NCBI RefSeq assembly: GCF_005239225.2
Contig: NC_133294.1
Coordinates: 18,861,631 to 18,925,630 of the forward strand
DNA: 64,000 bases
Direction of reading: 5' to 3'
Source: Populus alba
Taxonomy: Eukaryota; Streptophyta; Magnoliopsida; Malpighiales; Salicaceae
Shown here: in pieces, positions 1 through 11,799 of the stretch
How the letters are laid out: the number at the start of each line of letters is the position of its first letter
How positions within the stretch are numbered: the stretch's first letter is position 1
The notes under the pieces: generated by a model
The model's input: only the letters and a program-made list of their open reading frames with translations
Databases searched by the model: none
What the model was told of the DNA's origin: nothing
Made by a program: the position numbers and the translations under genes

Positions 1-1545
1 AGATTTTTAACATGATCTTATTATATTTATGATGTCTTTAACTTTCAATCACACATAAAATATGGAATTCTACTATTTTGATATTGTTTTTAATTTACTT
101 TAAAAAATATAAAATATTTCTTTTAACATAAATAATTATTCCAATTAAAATCTTGCATTCATTAAGATAAACAAGATATACATTAATAAAAAAAAACTTT
201 ATCTTGATTGAAAGAAAATAATTGTATTTTCGAGTTTAATAACAGTACAAAAAAATTTTTTTCTGAAATATGAATTTTTTATTTGTGATTAAAAAAATAT
301 ATCACCTAACATAGCACAAACATATAAAGTAGTGTACTCTAAGCCTTTAATTATCATTCATAAGCTTTATACAAAATAAATATATGAAATATATAGCATG
401 TATAACTATGCACAAAGGCACGTATTCTATATTGAAAATTCTAATTCGGAAAATACTTTTGAGTTCTATTGATCATCAAATATATTGAAATGATTTTATT
501 GATAATTAATGAACATATTATCTTGCTCCGAACAAATTCTACATATCAAAATTAAAAGACTTAACTCCATATAAGAAAACTATATATTTTTTATATGAAA
601 ATATAAAACATATATGTCCATATTAATCTTTAAATTCAAATCCATTTTCAATTATAAAAGAAATTGAAATATCAATATAGTTTCTACAAAAATAGGTCAA
701 CCCCATCTTTCCAACACACAACTATTTAGACATCACAAAAAAACTATAAAAATAAGTTTTTAAAATCACCCATAATCTATATACTATACAAATATTTAAA
801 ATACTTAAAACAAGTCAACAAAAGCTAACAATTCACATGATAATGCAATAAAGTTACTTGTGCTGATGCTTTGTATCTGATCTTGTTATATTCTAAGTTA
901 GTGCAACCACTCACGCCGATGTTCCCTAGTTCTTGTGGCATGGTGTTCGACTCTAAACCCCAGCAACCAGGGTTCGATCATCGGCATCCATCAACAGAAA
1001 AGACATGCAGCAACAAACAATAATAATAATAATAATAATCCCTTCAACAAATAAGGTATTCTAAAATACCTTCTTTCAACTCTCAATGGTATGCTCTAGA
1101 GGTGAGATTATTTTTATTTCTGTTTAGTTTTTGAAAAACAAACTGAAATTTTATAAAATATATATAAAAAATCTTTAGTATTGATTATTTTATATTAAAA
1201 ATAAAAAATTATATTTTATTTTAGGGTTTTTTTAGATTTTTTTAATAGGATTAGTTTTTGATTTGGTTTGTTTTTTTCGGTTTAATTTATTTCTTCAATT
1301 TAATTTAGTTTTTTCAATTTCAAATTTTACAAAGCTAAAATTAAACCAAAGTAAATATCTTTTTAAATATTCTACTTAATTTTTTTTATGGTTCCGTTTT
1401 CATAGTTTAATCAATCTTTCAGTTTTTTTCTCAACCCAATTCTACTCTTCCTCTCTTTTCTCATTTAAACTCCCCGTGTTGCTGAGTTAAGGTTTAAACC
1501 TTGAAACATATATTATATCAACAAAAGACCGAGTGACACCAGCAA
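1..1545. other. AT-rich intergenic DNA
   Basis: No coding region is supported. The stretch is strongly AT-rich with short A and T runs. A possible tRNA-derived SINE remnant lies near 905-1040. A T/A-rich block at about 1200-1450 contains tttcggttta-type motifs that resemble, in reverse, the AACCGA-rich block near 49.7-50.0 kb. Confidence 0.6.
905..1040 (+). repeat. possible tRNA-derived SINE remnant
   Basis: The sequence agggttcgatca resembles a Pol III B box. It lies a little over 40 bases after an A-box-like tagttcttgtggca. The block is followed by an A-rich stretch and a (TAA)n tail near 1018-1040. This order (A box, B box, simple tail) is that of a tRNA-derived SINE, but no target-site duplication was found and the 5' end is unclear. 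Confidence 0.35.
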
Positions 1546-1617
1546 GTCGTTGTAGTATAGTGGTAAGTATTCCCGCCTGTCACGCGGGTGACCCGGGTTC
1601 GATCCCCGGCAACGGCG
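1546..1617 (+). tRNA. tRNA-Asp (anticodon GTC)
   Basis: A complete 72-nt cloverleaf with no intron. The 7-bp acceptor stem GTCGTTG (1546-1552) pairs with CAACGGC (1610-1616), with one T-G wobble. The D-arm has tagtggt as A box, the anticodon stem is CCCGC/GCGGG with loop CTGTCAC giving anticodon GTC, and the T-arm contains the B box ggttcgatcc. The discriminator base is G1617 and no CCA is encoded, as expected for a eukaryotic nuclear tRNA gene. A T run typical of a Pol III stop is not immediately adjacent; the nearest is aaaactttt, starting just downstream at about 1619. Confidence 0.96.
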
Positions 1618-3965
1618 TAAAACTTTTGCACTTTGCTTTTCACGTCCGACTTTTTGGAGAGAGCCCATTGTTACGTTTTGGGTCTTCTCATTCTTTGTTG
1701 ATTAGCAAGAAGCCCGCAAAAGAACCTTAGGAAAACAATAACTGTCAACGGAGAAAATTATCATATCAGCTCAGAATAAATTGGCTATATTATAAGTTGC
1801 TTACTGTCCCGCCCTAAGCCGTGTATCATATGAAAATCTTTTTTATGGATTTTTTTTTTCAAGTCATAAAAACTAATGATAAAAATATAATTTGATTTTA
1901 AAAAAAAATTAAAAATAATATATATTTTTTAAATATTAAAATGATGAGATATGTTAAAAGGCTTAATCAGTCAACTCTGAATCTTAGGATTTTATTAGAT
2001 TTAATAATTTTTTTAAAATTATTTTTTGAATTGGTTATATATAAAAAAAATGAATTCTTGCAAAATAAAACATCAACTCAAAGCCAAAGCATTTGTTTGA
2101 GACCATAGTAGTCTAATAAAAAGCAAATTAAAAATAAATTATGAAATTTTATCTTCAATCGATGAAAATTTACCTTGTCAAACTTACAATTTGGATTATG
2201 AACTAAACTGAATTTAATAATTTTTTTTTATAAAACCACTCTTTATTTAATTAATGTATTTAATTTTAATTTCAATCCTTAATATTAAAATTTTATGAAC
2301 GTTATTTTTTAAAATTTGCTAACATATCACATGTTTTTTTTTCAAAAACAATATGGGTCAAATTTATTACCAAATTATATGGTAACATAATATCCCAAAC
2401 ACTCTTCGAAACTGAAACAATAAAATAAACTTAGAATGTGGGTAATAAAGAAAGAAGGGAAGAACCTTGAAGCGGAAAAAAAAAAAAAAACAGATGAAGT
2501 TATCACAAAAACAAAAAGAAAAGAAAAGAACTTTGAAGAAGAAAATTGGACAAAATGGATAGCATGATTCAAACTCGGAAAGATTAACAAATTTAAAATC
2601 CATCACTTTAGCTAGTCACCCATGTAAACAATTATTGATCATTTAAGCCTATCTTATTTTTAAAGAATAAAAGAAGTTGATGATGTGTGTTACTAACATG
2701 TTTGGAACTCAAAATCCAACCACAATTAGTGCTCACGAAAGGTGAGGGAGGATTTGTTTTTGCTAAAAATCAATTTTCAGGTTATTTTAACAAATTAAAA
2801 CACCTAAAATCATTCAAAAAATCAAAATCATTTGAATAAACAAAAAAACTAAACCAATCTTTTTATATACAAATGTTTAAAGAAAAACATAGCGATCCTC
2901 AAACTTCCATTATTAAATGGAACTTGTTGACACTATGAACATTGAAAATTGATTAAACTGGTGATTTTTGTTTTCATGTTGTTTTTAGATTACTTTCTCA
3001 TTTCTCTCTCCAATTTAGGGCTAAAATACAAAGGAAATGAACTTTTGGATCAAAATTGAAATTGTAAAAATTATAGGGATTGTAGAAAAATAAAAATAAA
3101 AGTATGAGGGTGAAAAGTAACTATTAACCTCAATTTTGAATGAACTATGAGGTTTCTCCATGGTTTATACTGTGGTCATCCTTTTTGAATTTTGTCCATC
3201 ATTTGTTAATTTTGATAAATTGCTCATCAAATTATAATTTATTTACTCATCAATTGAATGATGTAATATAACATATACTTATTCAACTATTTCCCATATC
3301 TAAATAATATATTTGTTTTTGTCTATAATAAATAATAACAATCCATTCATATGCTTTCTTCTTCTATTAACATCTAAAAAGTTTAATATTGATCAATCTT
3401 TTAAAAGGCGAAACTATTTTTCTTCTGGTTTTTTATTCTGATTATTTCTTCTTTTATTTAGTTTTATATTGTTTATTATTTTATATCTTATTTTGTTTTT
3501 TTGTTATAATTGTACAAGTGATTTTTGCATACTTTTTAAACATATTTATTAACAAAACCTAACAAAAAGGTTGTAAATTCAAATGTGTAATAGTTTAACT
3601 ACTAAAATAAAATTCTTCAAGGGGTGTAAATAAAACAAGTAATAGTTAGGGAGTCGATTCTGATTCTTTTTTTTTTTAAAAAAAAAAAAACAATCAAATA
3701 ACAAAAAAGCAAACCAAAACCGATCTTCTTTTTCATTGATGTTTAGACAAAAAGAACATCACCATCAAACTTTATTTGTTGAATGAAATCATTTGACATA
3801 AAAAAATAATGATTTTATCATTAAAAAGTGATCAAGTCAAAGATTTTCTTTCTTCTTATCATTTTCATCACTAATGTTTTTATATATATCCTAAATAAAC
3901 CTTGGTTTATATAAGAAAAGTCATAGATAACAATAAGCTAGCCACTCACTTTTTCTTGAGCAATA

Positions 3966-4166
3966 ATGTGTTTGAGATTCTAATAGTGATGATGGTTCAA
4001 AGTGCTTTTTGTTTAGAAATATATCAAAATAAAAAAATTAATTTTTAAAATTTATTATTTATATCAACACATCAAAACAATATGAAAATACAAAAAATAA
4101 TTTATTTTAACAAAGAAAAATTTTAAAATTTTAAAAAACACAATTATATCATGTTTCCAAACAAAC
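3966..4166. mobile_element. MITE-like AT-rich element
   Basis: The block starts near gtgtttgaga and ends near gtttccaaacaaac, so the ends are roughly inverted. The interior has the family pattern: AT-rich arms around a centre with atcaacacatcaaaacaat. Similar blocks occur near 4434, 13405, 30912, 56385 and 60720. Boundaries are approximate. Confidence 0.4.
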
Positions 4167-4433
4167 TAAAATTAATTTCTCTTACAAGTATAGATCACAT
4201 CGTTCTCATAATTTATCATTTTTTTCTTCTACTCCAAACTTCTTGACTCCCGTATATAATATTCACATGTTGGACCCATAAACAAGTTGTCTTCTTTTAT
4301 TTTGACCCATATTTATTTTAATATGAAATATTTGTCAAGTCTATTCCTTATCAAATCTGTCTTTCTTATTATTTGACCCAGACTACTTTTTTTATTATTA
4401 TTAATTTATTGTGTAACATGTCTATGTCTTTTT

Positions 4434-4690
4434 TAGTGTTTGATTTTTTTAAAAAACCTAAAACCAATAGAAATTATATATATTTTTGTTTTTGAAAATT
4501 TAAGAATTTATTTGAAAAAGTAGTTGTAATTGTTTTTTAAAATATTTTTTACTTAAAATATATTAAAATAATATATTTTTTATTTTTTAAAAATTATTTT
4601 TAATATCAAAACATTAAAATAATCTAATCACAATAAAAACTAGCTACAAATCTAAATTAACACCACAAAAACTGTTTTTGTTTAAAATCG
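4434..4690. mobile_element. MITE-like AT-rich element
   Basis: A second member of the same family: tagtgtttga at the left, an interior of ttttaaaaattatttttaatatcaaaacat type, and aaaactgttttt at the right. Boundaries are approximate. Confidence 0.35.
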
Positions 4691-5389
4691 ATACATCTGA
4701 ACTTTTAAACATCATTAAATTATGATGATCCGATGGCAGATTCATCATTAAAACAGTGGTCATCCAGCACAGAAATCAGTGAACTGTCTCAATAAAATTC
4801 AATTAGAATGTGTTAAGTACGTAAACTGTGATGATAAATAGAGATGTTGATGATGGTGTGACAAAGGGGTGGGTGTGATTATTGGCCACTACTTTGTGTG
4901 TGTTTGTCAGTGTGGTAGGCAGTTGTTTTTTAAATAGCTTTAAATACATGTCACTTCAAAACGATTTAAAAAATACAAACCGAACTGGTCTCGAATTCAC
5001 CCATCTAATTTACACCCATCATCATGTCTGCTTCTTCAATTAGAGGTTCCCAGTTTTCATGAATATTGTTGAAATGGGGCTCCAAACTCATAAACATGTA
5101 TACATGTTACGTTGCGAGCCAAACAAAACCTTATTCTATTAGAAAAAGATTTTCAAGTTAGCATGTTAATGTTTTAAAAAAGATAGGAAAAATTTGAGAG
5201 TTGTGTAATTGATTTGATTGGAATTAATAAATTCAGTTGAGGAAAAATTGAGAGTTGAGTAATTAATTTGAATAGATTTAATAAAACCCAACTAATTTAA
5301 TAATATAATAAAAAATAAATAAATCAAATAAAAAATAACCCAAGTCAATCTGGATTGAGCCTATTAAAATTTTGAATCCAAAAATACGA

Positions 5390-5960
5390 GATTAAAGATA
5401 ATCCATGAAAAAAAAGAAAACAAAAATAACAAAAGCCTAATCCAAATATTAAAAAATAAAATTGAAAAAAAATCAACTGTAAAAAAAACTTAAAAAATTT
5501 AAGTCAACTCGAATTAACTTTTCAAGGCCCGTGACTCGGGTTCTGAGATCTAGGATTATCTCATATAAGGTAAATGCAAAAATATTATGAAGCCAAATTT
5601 CTGATCAACAAAATGTTGAGGGATAAAATTAAAAAAGAAAGTTTCAATAAAAAATTGCAAAACAAAACAAAAAACAATAAAAAATAAGGACAAAGTTTGA
5701 CATAAAAAGTAAAATTAAATCAAATATAGAGGGATGAAATTAAAAAAAAATCAACTAAGAAAAGGATTCAAAACAAATATTAATAAAAAAAAACATGAAC
5801 TAAATTTGACAAATTAAAAAATCAAATGAGGATGGGATTGAAAAAAAAATCCAATAATATAAATTATTTCAAATAAAATAATTATAATAAAAAAATAAAA
5901 TCAAATCTAAAAAAAAATTAAATTAAAGAGTATACTTTGAAAATCTGAAGAGTCATATGC
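5390..5960 (+). repeat. A-rich dispersed repeat, copy 1
   Basis: The block repeats variations of agggatgaaattaaaaaaaaa and aataaggacaaagtttgacat. A gtgactcgggttctgagatc block lies just before or within it. The same arrangement appears at about 32630-33010 and 59230-59700, and reversed at about 34030-34700. It has no coding capacity. It is probably an old transposon-derived repeat of unknown class. Confidence 0.45.
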
Positions 5961-6507
5961 GTCAAATAGTAAGAAGAAAAAAAAAAAAAAAAGAAGAAGG
6001 AGAAAAGGTTCTTAATGCCAAATTAGAGATATGTTGCCCTCACCTTACTGAAAAAAATGAAAGGTTGCTGTGACTATTAAAATGCCATTATGGAAGCAGA
6101 TGTTTAACGGCAGGGCATTGCCTTATACATTGTCTTACAAGTGCTGACCAAACCAACACGCTTGCACGTGCGTTGAATGCGTTAGTTAAATTTTGTTTTT
6201 AATTAAAATACTATTAAGAGTTAACTACAAGTTATTCTAATATGCTTTAAAAAATAAAAAGTAAAAACAGAAACCAGCCTCAAGTTAGATTAATTTTACT
6301 TTTAAGAGTAAATTAATCATTTTACTTTACCTTTAAAAACTAAAAAGATTGAGAATTATCCCTAATCAATTTAATAATGATTAATTAACTATAAGAAAAA
6401 TACCATATTACCCCTTGATTACTTCATTGTTTTTTTTAAAAAATTTAAAATAATAATTACATTGTTACAATAAAAAGTACTATAGTTCACGAAGAATTCA
6501 CTTGGCT

Positions 6508-6510
<3 letters not shown>

Positions 6511-6565
<55 letters not shown>
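6511..6565. repeat. (TA)n microsatellite
   Basis: About 55 bp of uninterrupted TA dinucleotide, followed by a long T run. Confidence 0.95.
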
Positions 6566-6579
<14 letters not shown>

Positions 6580-6855
6580 AAAAATTTTATAGGATCCGAA
6601 ATTAGTTGGGGGTAGGAATGTAGGATCATTCTACAAGAACTTGTTCTCCCATGTGAAGGGCTGGAACTTCCTTCACCTAAACATAACAAAACATGAGTCA
6701 GTGGTCTGAAATGTTCAGTACGTCAAAAAGGTGAAAGACTTCGAGGCTTGAGAACGCCATCAAAGTTGAAAAAAAAGGCAAGTCATCCCCACCATTCACG
6801 GAGAGTTCAGCTATCAATTTTTTTTTATTAAAAACCTCTAATAAGCTGGCCATTC

Positions 6856-6875
6856 GATATATATATATATATGTT

Positions 6876-6919
<44 letters not shown>
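6856..6919. repeat. (TA)n microsatellite, interrupted
   Basis: Two TA tracts separated by gtttac. Confidence 0.93.
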
Positions 6920-6920
<1 letters not shown>

Positions 6921-7343
6921 GTTGCTAGCCCAGTTGTTTACCAGCTACTTAAATGCCTCTTGCCCATTCATTTTTGGTGGATCTGTGGTTTTCCAGCTAG
7001 TTAACATGATCTGTGGTTATGTTAATTAATCTTGTTTGGTACTACTGGAGATGAAATAAAATTTATTTATTTTTTATATTTTTTATTATTTTAATATAAA
7101 AAAATTATTATCACATTCTCAATCATCTAATATCAAAATAAGAGGTACAATCCTTATGTGCTATTAGCTGCCTATTATAGATTAGTACATAAAATAAGAA
7201 TATGGGTCGTGATGTGAGTACCGTTTCTCTTCCATTGACTAACTAAAAATTACCGTAATTAACGCAAGTAAGATATAACATCTACTTCTTCAAAATATCC
7301 TCCAAAACTCACTCATTCCACTCTTATTATTATTTTACTCTTC

Positions 7344-7347
<4 letters not shown>

Positions 7348-7391
<44 letters not shown>
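7348..7391. repeat. (TA)n microsatellite
   Basis: An uninterrupted TA tract. Confidence 0.93.
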
Positions 7392-7394
<3 letters not shown>

Positions 7395-8424
7395 CGCACT
7401 TATTGAATGATAGTGAGATGGCAGTGAAAAAACAAAGAGAAAAATTTTCTTCTTTCTCTACTTTGCTTATTCAAGAAAAAGAAGAAAATCCACATTACTA
7501 TTCAAAATAACATCATTTTAGATTTTTTTTAATTAAATAATATATGAAAACAGTGTCATTTTAGATAAAATATGCTGTTTTTATTTTTTTTAAAAAACAC
7601 CCGTTTCATTTAAAAAAGAAAAAAAGCACCAAAACATAGTAGATTTGGTGACCTGATTCTTGAGGGAATTTGGACTTGAAAATAATAGAATCCAAGGAAG
7701 GTTTCTTCATAGAAATTGTATCAAGTAGTGTTAGCTTTCCAATAAGTCTGACCTCGTCTAATTTGGAGTCTTGAAACTCTTAGATATAAATAAAAATCTG
7801 AAAAAATATCAAGTTGTCATCACCATTTAATAAAAAAAAAATCTTTATCGTTAAAAGAAAAAAAAAAGAAATGTATATGCTATTGTATTAATTTTTTTTA
7901 TGGTAATAAAAAATTACACGTTTATAGCATATAAATAAGAGAAAAACATGAAGGAGGATAAAAAAATTAATTTTAGAATGTATGCAATTTGTTTTTTTTT
8001 TTTTTTTATCATCATCATCATCATCATCTTCTAATGGATTTAAATATTATTTTCTCTCACTTTCTTTTCTTGTGTTATCTCTTTCCTACGCTAAACATGT
8101 TTTAAATAGTAGTTATAGCGAACATTATAATCTTTTTTTTTTTTCAAATAATTAACGTACACTTGTCTTTTCTAGTGACAACTAATCGATTAACTCACGT
8201 TACATGCAAGGAAATTTAAGTCCTTAAATATATTTTATTCGAAAAATATCATTTGTATTCCATCTCGAGTTCGCACTTGTATGCAGGCAAATTGAGAAAC
8301 TTAATGCACGGTTTCCCGACCTAGCTAAAGGAAGAGCCTCGGTGAAGAAAACACGTGTATTGCACTAGCTAGTGCCCAACAGATCACAACCCAGAAATTC
8401 AGTGGTGCAATCTTAAGCATGGAG

Positions 8425-8426
<2 letters not shown>

Positions 8427-8461
<35 letters not shown>
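8427..8461. repeat. (TA)n microsatellite
   Basis: An uninterrupted TA tract about 470 bp beyond the 3' end of the E6-like gene. Confidence 0.93.
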
Positions 8462-8463
<2 letters not shown>

Positions 8464-8932
8464 GGCATTATGTTGTAATAGAACTACTTGACAACCTCAT
8501 CCCATCCCGGCATGCGGCGAACGCTATGCTAAGCTACTAGTGCTGATTGCAGAAGTAAAAAAGTAGTGTCCTAATTTACAAAATCAAGGGATATTCACTT
8601 AAACATTTAATTACGACATATGCGACTCTTGTCCTTAGTATAAATCCTGAAGATTGATGATATAATATAGTACAATATACACTTTAGTAGATCGATATTG
8701 CTCGTAACAAAAAGTTAACAAAACCATGCTCGCTCTCATACCTTAAATTTTGGAAGGATGAAAGACAATTGATAGGAGTAAAACAAGATCACAAGTAAAA
8801 ACACAAAGACGACAATGAAATTTATGTAGTTTAATCTTTCCCACTAAACATAATCCAACATTATCTAACACCAGTACCCAATATAATTGAAAAACGCTCA
8901 CTCTCTTAATCGCTTGACCACAAAGATTACAA

Positions 8933-9739
8933 TCATGGCACATACTGCTCTTCCTTGCCCTCTTCGAAATCATCCTGGTTGTCGTACTTTTGCATGGAGT
9001 TATTGTAGTACTCGTACTTGGAGTTCTCGTTGTTGTTGTTGTTGCTGTAATAACCTCTAGTATTGTAGTTGTTTCTTGAGTCCTGCTGGTACTGGTTTGG
9101 GTTGGAGTTAGTACTGCTCTCACCCTTCAGGTCATAGTAGTACTTACCTTTTTCCAAGTACCTTGTGTCACTCATGCCTTGCTTCTCATCATTGCTGTAG
9201 CTATTGGCACCATTGTAGTAGTACTTGTTGTTCTGGTTCCCCATGTTGGTGTATCCACTTTCTTGAAGGCTTGTTTCACCAAAGTTTTGTTGCTGCTCCT
9301 GATCATAAGCGTTGTTGCTGTAGTAGTTGGTGTTTGTGTTGGTGTTGGTGTTGGTGGTTGTGTCAGTTGGATAATTGGTGTAGCTTTCTTGGTTTTGGTT
9401 TTGGGTCTTGTATGGCTGGTAAGTGGTAGTAGTGTAGGGTGCATTAGCTAGTTTAGTGGTGGTGGGGAACTGGGTGGATTCTTGACCATATAGACCATAA
9501 CCATTTTGGTTGTCTGGGATGAAGGCTGGATCTTGTTCTTGCTTGCTCAACTCTTCTTCTTTTTCTTTGCTGGGGAGTGTTTTATCTTGAGCGTTATCGT
9601 TGCTGATGGTGGTAGTGGAGGGAGTGGTGGTGGTGGCGCCACTGACTTTGCTAAAGAACTGGCTCTCTCTGGCATGGATTTGCACAGATAAAATGGCTAG
9701 GAGGAAGAGAAAGGAAATGAGTCTTGGAGAGGGAGCCAT
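8933..9739 (-). CDS. E6-like secreted cell-wall protein
   Basis: A single-exon gene for 268 aa. An upstream in-frame ATG at 9802 would add 21 residues. I chose the ATG at 9739 because it gives a clean signal peptide (MAPSPRLISFLFLLAILSV, residues 1-23) and lies about 60-70 bp below a TATA box. The mature protein is low-complexity, rich in N, T, Y, Q and E. It has a TNTNTN run, many YYN/YYY clusters, the block GYGLYGQESTQF and the conserved E6-family block GMSDTRYLEKGKYYYD. E6 was described from cotton fibre and related plant proteins are presumed extracellular; the biochemical role is unknown (family knowledge). The stop is TGA at 8933-8935. Several overlapping frames on both strands are open only because of the repetitive codons. 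I am confident of the family, not of the function. Confidence 0.88.
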   Translation of the reverse strand: MAPSPRLISFLFLLAILSVQIHARESQFFSKVSGATTTTPSTTTISNDNAQDKTLPSKEKEEELSKQEQDPAFIPDNQNGYGLYGQESTQFPTTTKLANAPYTTTTYQPYKTQNQNQESYTNYPTDTTTNTNTNTNTNYYSNNAYDQEQQQNFGETSLQESGYTNMGNQNNKYYYNGANSYSNDEKQGMSDTRYLEKGKYYYDLKGESSTNSNPNQYQQDSRNNYNTRGYYSNNNNNENSKYEYYNNSMQKYDNQDDFEEGKEEQYVP

Positions 9740-9800
9740 GGCTAAACAAAGGATAGCGTTGCTGTGTATAACTAGTCTATAGCAGAGTGTGGAGGTGCAC

Positions 9801-9810
9801 ACTTTATATA
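9801..9810 (-). promoter_or_regulatory. TATA box of the E6-like gene
   Basis: On the minus strand this reads TATATAAAGT, about 62-71 bp upstream of the chosen ATG at 9739. That leaves a 5' UTR of roughly 30-40 bp. It also argues against the upstream ATG at 9802, which would lie at the TATA box itself. Confidence 0.7.
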
Positions 9811-10041
9811 GAAAGACCTTTCAATCACTCCAGTTTTTTCTACTCTTTTAGGTGGAAATTGGAGGGAATTGGTGATGATTGTGGTCCCTGCTGGAGACCA
9901 AACTTTAACAAAACAACTCCTTTTTCCACTTGTTTCTGTGATTTATATCTTGATAATCATACTTAATTTTCTCTCTGTAATTAATTTCGTTAATATTTGA
10001 ATTTTGTTCCCTCTAAGATCAGCTAGTTCCAGTGACTCTAA

Positions 10042-10953
10042 GGCTGTGTTTGATTGCAGGAAAGTGAATTCCTGGAATTCACTTTCCTGCTTTTCCGATG
10101 TTTGGCAAACAATAAGAAAAAAGTCAAAGGAAAGTAAATTCAGTCAATGGAAAATGAATTAGTGTTAACAAAGGAAAGTGAATTCCTTTCTTAAATAAAG
10201 GAAAACACTTTCCGACAGTGGGCAGAGGTGAAAAGCAGCCATTTTTTCATGCCTTTTATTAACTGTTCATGTTAATTGCACTGTTCAATGAATAGTGCAA
10301 TTAACATGAACAGTGTATTGCGTATATTGTTCACTAAAAAATAGTGAACAGTGCAGTTCTCTTGCACTGTTCACTTGCCTATGGGATTTTTTTTTAAAGT
10401 GTGCTATTTTTTTAATATTAAAAAAAAATAGTTTAGAGTGAATTTTATACCTTAATATTTTATCCAATTTTATTACATGCTAAAAATATTATTAAAACTA
10501 TAGTTTTTGTCGGATGTATTTCGTACGTAATGGAATTATAAATAGTTTTATGAAATAGTAAAAAAAATTTCACAAGCTTATTTCTCTATAATATGATATG
10601 ATATATATAGTTATATTTTATAAAATAAGCTATGTATGAATATAGAATATAATAAAAAAAATTTCATCATTATACATTTTAGATTTCATTTTTTTTATTG
10701 TAAGTGATTAAATATTTTATATATATATATATATATATTAGATAAATTTGAAAAAAAATTTAATTCATTAATAAATTATTTTCCAGTTCATTTTCCATAA
10801 TACAACCAAACACTGGAAAGTGTTTTCCAGTTTGTTTTCCATAACACTACCAAATATCGGAAAATAATTTCCCGGAATTCACTTTCCAGGAATTCACTTT
10901 CCCCGAAATTCACTTTCCAAAAGGAATTCACTTTCCTGCAAACAAACGGAGCC
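10042..10953. mobile_element. Tourist-like (PIF/Harbinger) MITE
   Basis: A non-coding element of 912 bp. The left end GGCTGTGTTTGATTGCAGG (10042 on) matches the reverse complement of the right end, which reads GGCTCCGTTTGTTTGCAGG. It is flanked by TAA on both sides (10039-10041 and 10954-10956). A TAA duplication and GGC...GTTTG termini are the hallmarks of Tourist/PIF-Harbinger MITEs (family knowledge). Several copies of GGAATTCACTTTCC and its complement lie just inside both ends. The centre contains strong hairpins. No transposase frame is present, so it is non-autonomous. Confidence 0.85.
10262..10314. repeat. 21-bp perfect hairpin inside the MITE
   Basis: Arms 10262-10282 and 10294-10314 are perfect reverse complements (left arm begins actgttcatgttaa), with an 11-base spacer. 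A smaller inverted repeat, tgttcact/agtgaaca, follows at 10329-10350. Confidence 0.93.
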
Positions 10954-10956
10954 TAA

Positions 10957-11580
10957 ATAAATCCCATAAATATTCAAAATGCGAATTACTCTTTCTTTTC
11001 TTCTAAGCAAACCAAGCTAGATTGCGGGATACCATGAAAAAAGGTTAAATCCAGGTAATGATAGGCCCTAAGCTATAATTAAGAATTAGGGGTCAATCTC
11101 ACAGAAATTTCTCCGACGAGGAAAGGGAGTTAACTACCAGCTGATTGTCCACGAAGTGAAAAACATGAAATTATTAAAGTGACCCTCTCTATCAACGATC
11201 ATGTCCTTTCCTGAGGGGGGTGACTGTGAAGGGCAATCTGGCCACTTCAAAGATGAAAGGAAAATGATGATGTGCTAGCTGTGGCCGGGTAATCATGCCG
11301 CCGATTGAGGCGGGCGGGCAAAGCATATAATGCCATTTAGGGCAGACAGCATGTGCCCAACCCCCCTACCCTCTTCACTTTGTTTAATCTCATGATAGAT
11401 AGAGCATAGACACATCAAACACTCTTCCTACACGGATATTTGACACCTCCTTTCATGTTTTGCACGCGCAAGAGTCCTCCTTTTTATTATTTTTCTTATG
11501 TCCCGAGACTTGATAATGCATTTTATCTTTTGTTGTTTTCAGAATTATTATCTTTAAATTTTATTTTAAAGTTTAAATTT
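10957..11580. other. intergenic, nothing recognised
   Basis: A moderately GC-richer, apparently single-copy stretch (about 11000-11500). No long open frame and no recognisable RNA or protein signature. Confidence 0.5.
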
Positions 11581-11593
11581 GAATTAAATTAAT

Positions 11594-11786
11594 TTTTTTT
11601 TTTACATGGATGTCCGGGCCAGCTTGCGCGCAACACGACTAATCCCACGGTCCACTGAACATCCTGCAAACCCAGTGAACATATAAGTTACTGCGGGGGT
11701 GACATGCGTGCACAATGATGTTAAAACCCAGGTGCAGAGAAAGGGAACAAGCCCTTTCCACCACTAGGCTAAAATCTCAAGTGCAA
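11594..11786 (-). mobile_element. SINE (Au-like) with 13-bp target duplication
   Basis: A 193-bp element reading on the minus strand. Its 5' part contains tagcctagtggtgg, a Pol III A-box-like sequence, then a degenerate B box gggttttaacatc. The 3' end is a pure A tract (T run at 11594-11603 on +) after ggcccggacatccatgta. It is flanked by perfect 13-bp direct repeats, gaattaaattaat, at 11581-11593 and 11787-11799. That is the signature of LINE-mediated retroposition. The Au-like assignment rests on remembered 3'-region similarity and is weaker than the SINE call. Confidence 0.85.
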
Positions 11787-11799
11787 GAATTAAATTAAT

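Larger units (their letters stand above)
1618..8932. other. AT-rich intergenic DNA with repeats, no gene seen
   Basis: About 7.3 kb without a supportable gene. It holds two MITE-like AT-rich elements (about 3966-4166 and 4434-4690), an A-rich dispersed repeat (about 5390-5960), four long TA microsatellites and a short ATC run near 8010-8030. Moderately GC-richer patches at about 6590-6810 and 8270-8400 show no open frame or family signature that I can recognise. Confidence 0.6.

Noticed and set aside
1533..1730. 65-aa frame over the tRNA
   Set aside because: It overlaps the tRNA-Asp gene and has no independent support.
9163..9451. Overlapping + and - frames across the E6-like gene
   Set aside because: They are shadows of the repetitive E6 codons. 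Only the 268-aa frame has a signal peptide and conserved family blocks.
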